59,115 nt of DNA from assembly GCA_029261535.1 (NCBI GenBank), contig JAJDBF010000049.1, positions 1-59,115 on the forward strand, in the 5' to 3' direction. The stretch comes from Nitrospinaceae bacterium. Lineage in GTDB: Bacteria; Nitrospinota; Nitrospinia; Nitrospinales; Nitrospinaceae. Under the pieces are notes generated by a model. It was not told the origin of the DNA, made no database searches, and saw only the letters and a program-made list of their open reading frames with translations. Position 1 is the stretch's first letter. Each line of letters starts with the position of its first letter. Shown piece after piece: positions 1 through 8,278 of this stretch. A program made the position numbers and the translations under genes.

Positions 1-1082
1 ATCGTCAGGACCATCTCGACGCCTTCTTGACCGAAGCTCGCGAGACCCCAGATATACGGGCGGCCGATACCTACTGCGGTCGCCCCGAGGGCCAGCGCTT
101 TGAAGATGTCCGTGCCTCGGCGAAATCCTCCATCGATGAGAACAGGGATTCGACCAGAGACCGCGGCCACGATCTCCGGCAAAACCTCGATGGTCGAGAG
201 ACCACTTTCCTCGGACCGACCCCCATGGTTCGAAACGATCAGCCCGTCGACGCCTCGCTCTACGGCGCGCGACGCGTCGGTGCCGGTGACGATACCCTTG
301 ACGAGCACCTTCATGCTCGTGACGTCCTTGAGGCGTTCGACGAACTCCCAGGTCAAGCTCGGCTGATCGAGATCGACGAGGCCTGTGAGATCGAGCCCGT
401 CGAACATGGGCTTGCGCTTCAACCTGAAGTAGGTCGGCCCATCCTCATGGCACACCGTGCAGTCCCGCTCATCCAATCGCGCGTACCTTCGCGCGGTCTC
501 TCGGTTGCTGATTACCGGCAGGTCCACGGTGAGAACGAGCGCCTTACAACCGGCGCGCTCGGCACGAGTAACGAGGCCTCTGGTGACCTCCCAGCTCGCC
601 GTCGTGTACAGCTGGTACCACACCGGCGCTCCTCGGGCCTCGTTCACCTCTTCGACGGACGCGGTCGTCATCGTGGAGAGGATCTGTTGATGACTCATCG
701 CTTGGGCCGCGCGAGCGACCGCGATCTCTCCGTCCTCGTGAAACGCGCGTTGACTCCCCACCGGGCAAAGCGCGATGGGCGATTCCCACCGTTCACCGAA
801 GATCGAGGTCGACGTGTCGACCGCTTTCACGTTCACGAGGCGCCGAGCTCTCAGGGGAAAGCGATGAAACCCTTCGCGGTTCGCGTGGAGTGTCCGGTCA
901 TCATCGACGCCGGTCGCGAGATACCCCCAATGTGCCGACGGCAAGGTCTCGCGGGCGACGCGCTCGAAATCGAAGATGTTGATCGCCTCTTCCGGCGAGA
1001 GGATGGCGCGCTCGCCTTCGAGGTGCTGCCCTAACAAGAGCGGGCTTCCGGCTAGAAACTTCAATAGCTCGCGACGTTGCAA
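1..1082 (-). CDS. FMN-dependent alpha-hydroxy-acid oxidase/dehydrogenase, C-terminus cut by window edge
   Basis: Reverse translation of this strand gives a continuous frame running off the left edge. It contains the family hallmark VSNHGGR (substrate and FMN binding), the phosphate-binding stretch LIDGGFRRGTDIFKALALGA and the following AVGIGRPY. These are typical of glycolate oxidase / L-lactate dehydrogenase (LldD-like) enzymes, which oxidise 2-hydroxy acids to 2-oxo acids with FMN. The N-terminus reads QRRELLKFLAGSPLLLG, which resembles a twin-arginine signal, so the enzyme may be exported. The start is uncertain: I chose the TTG at 1082, which has CGGAGG six bases upstream. It lies 49 bases downstream of rnhA on the same strand. 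The true substrate cannot be told from sequence. Confidence 0.82.
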   Translation of the reverse strand, partial: MQRRELLKFLAGSPLLLGQHLEGERAILSPEEAINIFDFERVARETLPSAHWGYLATGVDDDRTLHANREGFHRFPLRARRLVNVKAVDTSTSIFGERWESPIALCPVGSQRAFHEDGEIAVARAAQAMSHQQILSTMTTASVEEVNEARGAPVWYQLYTTASWEVTRGLVTRAERAGCKALVLTVDLPVISNRETARRYARLDERDCTVCHEDGPTYFRLKRKPMFDGLDLTGLVDLDQPSLTWEFVERLKDVTSMKVLVKGIVTGTDASRAVERGVDGLIVSNHGGRSEESGLSTIEVLPEIVAAVSGRIPVLIDGGFRRGTDIFKALALGATAVGIGRPYIWGLASFGQEGVEMVLT

Positions 1083-1131
1083 ACCCAACCTCCGCAATCG
1101 ATGGTGCGAGGATTCTAACGCCTTTCGCGCG

Positions 1132-1569
1132 CTAGGCCGGAAGTTCTCGAATCGCGTCGCGTGCGAGAGTGTCCGCGCGCTCGTTCTCCGGGTGGCCGTC
1201 GTGACCTTTTACCCACTCCCAGCTCACTTTGTGCGCGGCGGCGAGCTCGGCCAGGCGCTCCCAAAGATCGCGATTCTTGACCGGCGCACCCGAAGCCGTC
1301 TTCCAGCCCTTGCGGCGCCAGCCATGGATCCAGCTGCTCATCCCTTTGACGACGTATTGAGAATCCGTGACGACGCGGACGATTGAAGGTTCAGTGACGG
1401 CCTGAAGGCCAACGATGATCGCCATCATCTCCATGCGGTTGTTCGTGGTCTGCGCCTCAGCCCCCGTAAGCTCACGGCGTTCGCCGGAAGCGTCGACGAT
1501 AGCGGCATAGCCACCGGGACCTGGATTGCCTTCGCACGATCCGTCCGTGTACAGCACTACTTCGTTCAT
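1132..1569 (-). CDS. rnhA: Ribonuclease HI
   Basis: A 145-residue protein that degrades the RNA strand of RNA-DNA hybrids (Okazaki primers, R-loops) in the cytoplasm. All catalytic positions are visible: D9 in YTDGSCEGNPGPGG, E47 in TTNNRMEMMA, D69 in VTDSQYV, H123 in VKGHDGH and D133 in NERAD. Length matches the bacterial RNase HI norm. The ATG at 1569 overlaps the stop of the upstream membrane-protein gene (ATGA arrangement), which implies translational coupling. The functional link between the two is not obvious. Confidence 0.95.
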   Translation of the reverse strand: MNEVVLYTDGSCEGNPGPGGYAAIVDASGERRELTGAEAQTTNNRMEMMAIIVGLQAVTEPSIVRVVTDSQYVVKGMSSWIHGWRRKGWKTASGAPVKNRDLWERLAELAAAHKVSWEWVKGHDGHPENERADTLARDAIRELPA

Positions 1570-4040
1570 CGAACCCTCACAAAAGTACCCAACGATCGAT
1601 CGTCGTCACGCAGTCCCTCGTCGGCAGGGACGAAGCTTCCAACGGATTCGACGGAGAATGAATAGACAAGGCGCTCACCTCGAGGACCCTCGAAGCGGTA
1701 CGGCTTGCGCAGCCGTACGGTACGGTCGTGGGTGCCTCTGGGAGGGAGCTCCAGCTCGACGGCGGACGAACCGCGCTCCCGAAACACCACCGTGTTCGCG
1801 TCGGGGCCGTTGAGAAATCGCAGATCGAGCTCGGAGAGAGGCGACGTCGCTCGCAGCAGAAACTGGGTCGTACCCCCTCCAGGAACCCACACCCCGCCGC
1901 CTTCGAACCCATGTTCGCCGAACACAGCCAGCGTTCGCGCCCGGGGCAAAACGCGGTCGTCCCTGAACTCAGGCCCCGACTTGTCGGTGACGTTCGCCGG
2001 CCAATGCTCGACAACCGTGCCAGCCCCCATAACCACTACCAACAACGCGACGACGGCTAACAACGCTTGGCGGTGATAGCTCTCGGTCGCGGTGCCGAGC
2101 GACTCCGGCTCGCGATAGACGCGATCGCGCAAAGCGATCACGAGTAGAGCGACGACGCCGAGCAGTACGCCGTACTTGACGAAGTGAGCCGTGCCGGAAC
2201 CAAGGACACCTTCCGAAAGGAAGCGCGGGAGATACTGCAGGGGATCGCTGTAGAGCGCTCGTTCCCAGAACAGCCACGGCTGATAACTCGGGATGAGGTC
2301 CGCCACGAAGCTCGCGCTGAAGGCGAGGCTCCCGGCCATCAACGTCGCCGTCACGCCCGCGAGTCTTCCATCGGTGAGGGCTCGATCCACGACGATGGCC
2401 ATGGGAATCGCGAACAACGGGAGCACGCTGAGAATGTATCGGCCCATCGTGCTGATGGCACCCGGCCAATACGGAAAAGACGCGATGACGACGAGATACG
2501 ATGCGAGCACGAGCACGAGCGGAACGAAAAAGCGTCGTCCTTCGAAGAACAAGGCGCGGGCGCCCACCAGCGCCAGCAAGTAGATGGGAGCGAAGACGAA
2601 GAGTCCGTTCTCCTGGTCGAAGAGCAGCCCAGACATCCCCCGGAGCGCGTTCCACGGCTCGAACGAGGAGCGCTCAGCCGCCTCGAATGTCGCGGTCGGA
2701 GAAAGACTACCGGTGAGCGCGTGGTTGTACAAGAAGATCGTAAATGCGGAGAGCGCGAGGGGCACGGCCAAAAGGGCCAGCTTATAAGGATGATGCCGGA
2801 TGCCCCCGATCGAGCGTCGCGAGAGCGTGAGTGCGGCGAGAACACCCAAGACCGCAGCGAGGACCGAGTACTTCTGGTGAAGCCACGGTAGCACCGCGAG
2901 GGAGATCGATGACGCCAGCACCGCGAACCCGCTCGGCTCGAGCTCGAGTACGAGCTTGCGAAACGCGTACAAGATCAAGAGCGCCGCGGGGAGCTCCGGG
3001 TAGATCTGAAACGTGTAGAACAAGAAGGGCACGCTCAGGGCCACCCCGAATGCGGTCAGCACACCTGCCATAGGCCGAGCGACCGAGGACGTCGAGCGCA
3101 CGATCTCGACGACGACGAGCGCCCCAAGGAGCTGCCAGAAAACGATGATGGCGACCTGGCGCTCGAAACCGAACCATCGGTTCAAATAGCGATCGGCGAT
3201 ATAGGCCGGCGTAAGTAGAACTCCGGGACCCGGGGCATTGATGTAGTGAACGCCTCCGTTCACGCTTCGGAACATCGAGCGGTTGACCCGGGTCGCTTTC
3301 TTGTCGTCGTCTGGACCGGTCGCAAGATGGACCGTGGCGTCGAGCGCTGCTCCGATCCATCGCGGCGCAAAAGACGCGAAGTCTGAGAAGGTGGGATGAG
3401 CGTTTTCTTCTGCGCGCTCGATATCGAGGGTGCCGGTGCCGGCGAGCGTTTGCGCCATCCGCACGTACTTGAACATGTTGCCCTGCCCCACGCCCTCCGC
3501 GTAGAACCGAGAAGGGGTGGCCCAGGTGAAGCACAACATCGCCACCGCGATGATCGCGATCGCGGGGATGGGGCGTTCCCACGCTCCCAGCAAGCGCACG
3601 AGCGCGTGGGCCAGCAACAGCGCGAAGACCAGAAACGTGAGGAGGTCGAAGAACGCGCCTTCGAGACAAAGGCTCACGGCGAGGTTCGAGCCATAAGGAA
3701 AGCTCGGCGACAGCACGAAGGACGCTGCGCAAAAGACGGTGAGAGCCACGGGCGCCAAGACCGCCCTATAAGGACGCGCGAGCGCCTCGAAGCATTCTTC
3801 GACTGGGACGCCTCGCCAGCGGCTCAAACCCAAGGCGACCGCGCCGCCGAGCGCGGCACCCGCGACCATCCACAAGAAGGCGGGGGCGAGAAACTCGCCG
3901 AAGCTCAGATTGCGCGCCAGTGCCGGAAGAAGTGCTTCTCCCGAGTCCTGGCGAACGAACAGAAGAAAGAAAGATCGGATTCCACGGCAAAGCCCGTAGA
4001 GAAGGGAAAGAGCGGTGATGGATAGCAGAGGCCGAAGCAC
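1566..4040 (-). CDS. Large multi-pass membrane protein, GT39/PMT-like glycosyltransferase candidate
   Basis: About 824 residues from the GTG at 4040. The open frame extends to a TTG at 4124, but no ribosome site supports either start, and the GTG places the first hydrophobic helix at the N-terminus. The first two thirds hold roughly a dozen hydrophobic helices with a large loop after the fifth or so (containing YINAPGPGVLLTPAYIADRY). This is the general plan of polyprenyl-phosphate-sugar-dependent GT-C glycosyltransferases. The last 120 or so residues are soluble and beta-rich and may be an external sugar- or lipid-facing domain. No GT-C catalytic motif can be named with certainty. A function in cell-envelope glycosylation is inference. 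It ends overlapping rnhA. Confidence 0.6.
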   Translation of the reverse strand: MLRPLLSITALSLLYGLCRGIRSFFLLFVRQDSGEALLPALARNLSFGEFLAPAFLWMVAGAALGGAVALGLSRWRGVPVEECFEALARPYRAVLAPVALTVFCAASFVLSPSFPYGSNLAVSLCLEGAFFDLLTFLVFALLLAHALVRLLGAWERPIPAIAIIAVAMLCFTWATPSRFYAEGVGQGNMFKYVRMAQTLAGTGTLDIERAEENAHPTFSDFASFAPRWIGAALDATVHLATGPDDDKKATRVNRSMFRSVNGGVHYINAPGPGVLLTPAYIADRYLNRWFGFERQVAIIVFWQLLGALVVVEIVRSTSSVARPMAGVLTAFGVALSVPFLFYTFQIYPELPAALLILYAFRKLVLELEPSGFAVLASSISLAVLPWLHQKYSVLAAVLGVLAALTLSRRSIGGIRHHPYKLALLAVPLALSAFTIFLYNHALTGSLSPTATFEAAERSSFEPWNALRGMSGLLFDQENGLFVFAPIYLLALVGARALFFEGRRFFVPLVLVLASYLVVIASFPYWPGAISTMGRYILSVLPLFAIPMAIVVDRALTDGRLAGVTATLMAGSLAFSASFVADLIPSYQPWLFWERALYSDPLQYLPRFLSEGVLGSGTAHFVKYGVLLGVVALLVIALRDRVYREPESLGTATESYHRQALLAVVALLVVVMGAGTVVEHWPANVTDKSGPEFRDDRVLPRARTLAVFGEHGFEGGGVWVPGGGTTQFLLRATSPLSELDLRFLNGPDANTVVFRERGSSAVELELPPRGTHDRTVRLRKPYRFEGPRGERLVYSFSVESVGSFVPADEGLRDDDRSLGTFVRVR

Positions 4041-4183
4041 AAACGGCGCGATTATAGACCGCGGCACCGTCCCGGGCGAGCGACAGCCGCGTATAATCGC
4101 ACCTTCGATCCGACGCGCAGCCAACTGTCACCTTGCTTCATCGAAACGCGGCTCGCCATCCGGCTCACCTAAGAGGAGTGGAG

Positions 4184-5164
4184 ATGCCAGATCACACGAG
4201 GAAGTCCCCCGTTACCGGGGAAACCTATGAGCCTCACACTGCGCTGCGCCACACCGAGATCGCGACCTTCATGCGCATGCCTCTCGCGCAGACGCTCGAT
4301 GAGCTCGACATTGCCCTCGTCGGCATCCCTTTCGACGGCGGCGTCACCCATCGGCCGGGCGCGAGGCACGGACCGCGGGAGATCCGGAACATGTCCACGA
4401 TGATGCGATCGTTCCATCACGTGACCCAGTTCAACCCCTACGACGTGTGTCGCGTTGCGGACGTCGGCGACGTGCGCTTCGAGAATCTGTATAACCTGGA
4501 CGAAGCCATTTCATCTATCGAGACGTTCTACCGTCAGCTCGCGCGAGCCGGCGTCACTCCTTTGGGGGCCGGTGGAGATCACTCCGTCACCTATCCGATC
4601 TTGAAAGTCCTGGGCGACAAGAAATCCGTGGGTCTCGTTCATATCGACGCGCACACGGATACGTGGGGTCCGTTCCAAGGATCGAAGTTTCACCACGGAG
4701 CTCCGTTTCGCCTTGCTTGCGACGGCGGCCACATCGATCCGCACCGGACGGTTCAGATAGGCATCCGTGGCGCGCAGAACACCAAAGAAGGCTGGGACTA
4801 TTCGCGCGACCAGGGCATGCGGATCATCTTCATCGAGGAGTTCGAGGAGCTCGGGGTCGAAGGTGTCGTCAACATCGCGCGGGAAGTCGTCGGCGACGAG
4901 CCCGCATACTTGTCGTTCGACGTGGACGGCCTCGACCCGGTCTATGCGCCCGGGACCGGGACTCCGGAGGTCGGCGGGATATCGACCCGCGAGGCGCTGA
5001 GACTCTTGCGCGGTCTCCGCGGACTCGACCTCATCGGCGGCGACGTCGTCGAGGTGGCGCCTCCGTTCGATCCGAGCGGGAACACCGCGCTCGTCGGTGC
5101 GACGTTGATGTACGAGATCTTGTGTTTGCTCGCTGAAGCCCGCGCGGCTCGCAAGAAGGCCTGA
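4184..5164 (+). CDS. Agmatinase/arginase-family ureohydrolase
   Basis: 326 residues from the ATG at 4184, which has AAGAGGAG just upstream; a longer frame from 4133 lacks such a site. The binuclear manganese ligands of the ureohydrolase family are all present: H133 in GAGGDHSVTYP, D155/H157/D159 in HIDAHTDTW, and the two aspartates of SFDVDGLDP followed by YAPGTGTPEVGG. Family members hydrolyse agmatine, arginine, guanidinobutyrate or related guanidino compounds to urea and an amine. Agmatinase (SpeB-like) is the likeliest, but the substrate is not decided by these motifs. A TATAAT at 4091-4096 could be its -10 element. It is divergent from the membrane-protein gene. Confidence 0.88.
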   Translation: MPDHTRKSPVTGETYEPHTALRHTEIATFMRMPLAQTLDELDIALVGIPFDGGVTHRPGARHGPREIRNMSTMMRSFHHVTQFNPYDVCRVADVGDVRFENLYNLDEAISSIETFYRQLARAGVTPLGAGGDHSVTYPILKVLGDKKSVGLVHIDAHTDTWGPFQGSKFHHGAPFRLACDGGHIDPHRTVQIGIRGAQNTKEGWDYSRDQGMRIIFIEEFEELGVEGVVNIAREVVGDEPAYLSFDVDGLDPVYAPGTGTPEVGGISTREALRLLRGLRGLDLIGGDVVEVAPPFDPSGNTALVGATLMYEILCLLAEARAARKKA

Positions 5165-5190
5165 GGTATAAAGATTTCTAGGGCGACGGC

Positions 5191-5895
5191 TCACTCATCC
5201 AGTAGGCGCTCTGCGTAATCTCCTAGCCCCGCGAGGTAGTCGCGCAGCGTACGACCGGGCTCGTCTTCAAAGCTCTGTCCCGCGCGACGAAGCTCCATCA
5301 TTCGATCGAGACGGAAATTCCGGAAGTCGTTGCGCAGCTCGCACCAAGCCGTGAGGGTCCAGCTCTTGCCCCAAAAAAACGCGCCGAGGGGACGGATGAC
5401 CCGGGTGGTCTCATCGCCGTCTCGTCGTTGATAGCGCAGCGTGAGCTTTTGGCGCTCGGCCAGCGCGATACGAATCGAGAGCAGCTCACTCGACGTTGCC
5501 TCGGCGGCCCAGGTGCGAGGAGCGAACAAAGCCGCCTCAGCGAGCTTCGGCTTCAACGATGACGGCAGCACCGCTTCGACTTTGGAGAGTACGGAACGTG
5601 CAGCCTTGGCGAGCGGCTCATCACCGAAACCCGCGGCGATGCGTGCGCCGAGGACGAGGGCTTCGACTTCCTCCGCGTCGAACATGAGAGGCGGGAGGTC
5701 GTAGTCTCGACGCAGCTTGTAACCGACGCCGGCCTCTCCCTCCAGCGGCGTTCCCGACGCGATGAGGTCACGCACGTCCCGATAGATCGTCCGCTCGGAG
5801 ACCTCCAGCTGCTCCGCGAGCCAGGACGCGGTGACCGCGCGATGGCGACCGCGGAGCAGCTGAATGATCTGAAACAGGCGATCGGCTCTTCGCAC
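5191..5895 (-). CDS. YafY-type transcriptional regulator with HTH and WYL domains
   Basis: 234 residues with a GTG start. The N-terminal winged HTH (about residues 1-60, with SERTIYRDVRDLIASGTPLEGEAGVGY) is the DeoR/YafY type. The centre and C-terminus (about 140-215) form a WYL domain, here with the variant RPLGAFFWGKSWTLTAWC, thought to sense small ligands. The gene follows the VOC gene by 22 bases on the same strand. YafY regulators next to VOC-fold genes usually control that gene and themselves, and the two palindromes at 6335-6397 are the natural target. The ligand is unknown. Confidence 0.88.
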   Translation of the reverse strand: MRRADRLFQIIQLLRGRHRAVTASWLAEQLEVSERTIYRDVRDLIASGTPLEGEAGVGYKLRRDYDLPPLMFDAEEVEALVLGARIAAGFGDEPLAKAARSVLSKVEAVLPSSLKPKLAEAALFAPRTWAAEATSSELLSIRIALAERQKLTLRYQRRDGDETTRVIRPLGAFFWGKSWTLTAWCELRNDFRNFRLDRMMELRRAGQSFEDEPGRTLRDYLAGLGDYAERLLDE

Positions 5896-5917
5896 GTTGT
5901 CGCCTATGTTAAACGGG

Positions 5918-6274
5918 TCAGGCCGCTTCCTCCACGAGTCCTATGGCGTTGCCATCGGGATCCGAGAAAAGTCCCAAGATCGTGCCCGGCTGGAGCTCCG
6001 TCCTTGGCATGATCACTTTGCCGCCGAGCTCGCTCGCCTTCGAGAGTGAAGCCTCGATGTCCGTCGTCGACACGTAAAAGGTGACTTTCGGCCAGGGCTG
6101 GTCGCCCAACTCTCCTACCCCGCCCGGAATGCCTTGGCCTTTCGTTGCTTCGACCATTCCATAGTTCATTGGATTGTCGGCGTTGATCTTCCAATCGAAC
6201 AGATCCTGATAGAACGACTGGAGGTTCTTCCCTTTGCTGCCCATGACCTCGAACCAAACCACTGGATGACTCAT
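5918..6274 (-). CDS. VOC-fold (glyoxalase/bleomycin-resistance-like) protein
   Basis: 118 residues from the ATG at 6274, preceded by GAAGGAGAAA; a longer frame to 6322 adds a polar, unconserved leader. It has the beta-alpha-beta-beta-beta modules of the vicinal oxygen chelate fold: PVVWFEVMGSKGKNLQSFY near the start and GLFSDPDGNAIGLVE at the end. Family members are small metal enzymes or binding proteins (glyoxalase, dioxygenase, antibiotic sequestration). The specific activity cannot be told. It is likely an operon with the WYL regulator just downstream and is controlled by the upstream operators. Confidence 0.85.
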   Translation of the reverse strand: MSHPVVWFEVMGSKGKNLQSFYQDLFDWKINADNPMNYGMVEATKGQGIPGGVGELGDQPWPKVTFYVSTTDIEASLSKASELGGKVIMPRTELQPGTILGLFSDPDGNAIGLVEEAA

Positions 6275-6334
6275 CTTTTTCTCCTTCGTGTTGGGTCGCT
6301 CGCGCGACGTTTCGAGGTGCACTATGAACCGGGG

Positions 6335-6358
6335 CTCCTGACAGCCTTCTGTCAGGAG
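6335..6358. promoter_or_regulatory. Operator-like palindrome 1, upstream of the VOC-regulator operon
   Basis: Perfect 9-bp arms, CTCCTGACA and TGTCAGGAG, around a 6-base centre. It lies about 60-85 bases upstream of the VOC start. It is the likely binding site of the WYL regulator encoded at 5191-5895. Assignment to that protein is inference from position and from the duplicated half-site. Confidence 0.6.
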
Positions 6359-6381
6359 GCAAGACGCGACGACGACTGTGC

Positions 6382-6397
6382 TGACAACGCTATGTCA
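6382..6397. promoter_or_regulatory. Operator-like palindrome 2 (TGACA-N6-TGTCA)
   Basis: Second copy of the TGACA-N6-TGTCA half-site arrangement seen at 6339-6354. The centres are 43 bases apart, about four helical turns, so two regulator dimers would sit on nearly the same DNA face. Confidence 0.55.
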
Positions 6398-6432
6398 GGA
6401 GGCCCGTCCCTGAACGATCGAGTCCGAGACAC

Positions 6433-6460
6433 AAAAAAACCCGCCCCGTGAAGGGCGGGT
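6433..6460 (-). terminator. Rho-independent terminator of the PEP-CTERM gene
   Basis: On the minus strand, the 7-bp stem ACCCGCC/GGCGGGT with a CTTCACGG loop (6439-6460) is followed by a run of T (A run 6433-6439 on the plus strand). It sits 32 bases past the stop of the gene at 6492. Confidence 0.85.
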
Positions 6461-6491
6461 CGATTTGATGAGAACTTACGGGTCCGGGCGA

Positions 6492-7010
6492 TTACGCGCG
6501 GCGACGCATCGAGCGAAGGCCAAGCAGGCCGGCGCCGATGAGAGCGAGCGTAGCCGGTTCAGGAACACCTGGTCCCGGTCCTGGTCCTGGTCCCGGTCCC
6601 GGTCCTGGTCCCGGTCCTGGTCCGCCACCGGGTCCGGCAACGCCGGGGCCACAAGGCGCACTGGCCGCCGCTCCATTGGATCCTAGTTTATCGACGTCCA
6701 CTATTTTGCCGATAGCACCGACTTCCAACCAATCCCTGGCACCATAAGAAACCAACGCATTGTGACTGTTGAAATTATTATTCTCGACATCTTCCAAAAG
6801 GGCCGCACAATATTGAACGATCAATTCCCCTTCAGCCAGAGGTGTCGATGTGGGGTTGAGAAACAGTCCCGTTGGCCCCTCAGCCGTAATATTGCCGTGC
6901 CCGATTTGCTGGTTCAATGTCATCTCGCCATCGTCATGGGCCACCGCACTTCCGGCTGTCGAAAGCAACAGCAACACCCCAATACCCCATACCCGGATAA
7001 AATTTTTCAC
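6492..7010 (-). CDS. Exported PEP-CTERM protein with Gly-Pro repeat; probably a chimeric reading frame
   Basis: 172 residues from the GTG at 7010, chosen because GGGGAGGAAA lies 6 bases upstream; an ATG at 7031 is in frame but overlaps that site. A signal peptide (VKNFIRVWGIGVLLLLSTAGSAVA) is followed by about 85 residues that look like the start of an outer-membrane barrel-like protein (AEGPTGLFLNPTS, DWLEVGAIGKIVDVD). A (Gly-Pro)n linker comes next, then a canonical PEP-CTERM sorting signal: VPEPATLALIGAGLLGL plus an arginine tail, recognised by exosortase. Composition switches from moderate GC to GC-rich near 6680, at a GGATCC. The two halves may come from different genomes. Confidence 0.6.
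   Translation of the reverse strand: MKNFIRVWGIGVLLLLSTAGSAVAHDDGEMTLNQQIGHGNITAEGPTGLFLNPTSTPLAEGELIVQYCAALLEDVENNNFNSHNALVSYGARDWLEVGAIGKIVDVDKLGSNGAAASAPCGPGVAGPGGGPGPGPGPGPGPGPGPGPGVPEPATLALIGAGLLGLRSMRRRA
6571..6624. repeat. Nine 6-bp GGTCCY units encoding a Pro-Gly linker
   Basis: Nine uninterrupted hexamers, GGTCC followed by C, T or G, encode the alternating Gly-Pro stretch before the PEP-CTERM signal. Such tracts expand and contract by slippage and are poor places for assembly. Confidence 0.9.
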
Positions 7011-7534
7011 GTCGACTTTCCTCCCCTTCATTGGTGTCTTTCCAACTTCATGGCTTTTATTTAAAATTTATTTTTTCGGGATCAATAGCTTTCTGCAATT
7101 CCCACATTAGAGGCAATTAACCCACTGTAAACTTTCTAATACCGAGCCAGTAATCTATTCAATAAATGACCTGTTGTCAATCAAAGGTTTTTACATAACA
7201 ACCTGACAATAAACAGTTTCTGGCCTCGAACCTTATTAGAAGAAAGGGTTTACCGGTGCTTACGCACGACCAACGGGAAACGGCCTGGGGCGAACGCAAT
7301 ATTCTCCCTTCTCGAAGGGGGAGGTGCTCCGCGCACGGCGAACGAAAAACATATTGCGATGCGCTCAGAAATTATTGTCTGCTCAGAAAGGGTCAGCCCT
7401 CTAGCCCCACCGCGAGGTGGTGCAATAAAGAGGGTGTATTTAAATCCCGGTGATATGGCCTGCCAAGTTGCCCGTTCGCCCCACCGCAAGGTGGTGGTGG
7501 TCAGCCTTGTTAATTATTGTTACACTTCCGCTCC
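7011..7534. other. Gene-free stretch: AT-rich upstream region, then repeat cluster
   Basis: About 240 bases of AT-rich sequence upstream of the PEP-CTERM gene hold no clear gene. From about 7256 to 7510 lies a cluster of the REP-like hairpin family. Stems CCACC/GGTGG with GCGA (7407-7420) and GCAA (7481-7494) loops sit in the recurring framework (GCGCTCAGAAATTATTGTCTGC, GGTCAGCCC, then TAG before the first hairpin). No RNA gene is seen. Confidence 0.7.
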
Positions 7535-8230
7535 ATGGCATCCCCCATCATTCAACTCAGGAACGTCTCCAAATTTTACGATAGCGGGAGTGTGCGCGTC
7601 ACCGCTCTCAGCAGCATCAATCTGGAAATGAACAGCGGCGACTTTGTCACCGTTATGGGTCCGAGCGGTGGCGGCAAAACCACCCTGCTTAATTGTATGG
7701 GCGGGCTCGACCTGCCGGACGAAGGCGAGATCACACTCAACGGTCGGCTGATCTCTAAAATGACCGATGACGAACTGACCCGGTTGAGACGGCGGAAAAT
7801 TGGTTTCGTGTTTCAGTTCTTCAATCTGTTACCCACACTGACTGTCCGGGAAAATGTGGAACTGCCGCTCCTGCTCAGCCACGCTCCGGGAAAAGCCATC
7901 AAGCGTATCCAGACCCTGCTCGATTACGTTGGGTTGGGGAATCGTCTTGAATCATTTCCAGCGGAACTCTCCGGCGGTGAAATGCAACGCGTCGCCATCG
8001 CCCGCTCCTTTGTGCATCAGCCTCACTTGATCCTGGCGGACGAACCAACCGGCAACCTCGACTCCGAAAACGGCATTCGCATCCTGGAGTTACTGCGGCA
8101 AGCCTGCCGCGATTTCAACACCACGGTGGTGGTGGTGACACACAACCCGGAGGCGGCACAATACGGCAACCGACATTTTGAAATCAAAGACGGTCGCCTC
8201 GTCAACGATAGCGCAACGCAAACGGCCTGA
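7535..8230 (+). CDS. ABC transporter ATP-binding protein, LolD/MacB type
   Basis: 231 residues from the ATG at 7535; the frame also has a TTG at 7517 and neither has a strong ribosome site. Walker A is GPSGGGKTT, the Q-loop is FVFQFFNLLPTLT, the signature is LSGGEMQR, Walker B is LILADEPTGNLDSE and the switch histidine is VVVTHN. The LLPTLTVRENVELP stretch and short length are those of LolD/FtsE/MacB ATPases. These power mechanotransmission exporters rather than channel-type importers. The partner permease starts 48 bases downstream. The substrate (lipoprotein, antimicrobial or lipid) is not decidable. Confidence 0.93.
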   Translation: MASPIIQLRNVSKFYDSGSVRVTALSSINLEMNSGDFVTVMGPSGGGKTTLLNCMGGLDLPDEGEITLNGRLISKMTDDELTRLRRRKIGFVFQFFNLLPTLTVRENVELPLLLSHAPGKAIKRIQTLLDYVGLGNRLESFPAELSGGEMQRVAIARSFVHQPHLILADEPTGNLDSENGIRILELLRQACRDFNTTVVVVTHNPEAAQYGNRHFEIKDGRLVNDSATQTA

Positions 8231-8278
8231 CCTCATGCAATTTTTTGAAACCATTCACCTCACTATTCAGAGCCGTGC

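Noticed and set aside
27..1034. Open frame of 335 codons on the plus strand
   Set aside because: The minus strand encodes a clear alpha-hydroxy-acid oxidase (SNHGGR, DGGFRRGTD). The plus frame is arginine-rich with no domain, typical of an antisense shadow in GC-rich DNA.
7256..7510. Possible CRISPR array because of recurring motifs
   Set aside because: Repeat spacing is irregular, repeats are of several kinds with palindromic cores, and there are no unique equal-length spacers or cas genes.
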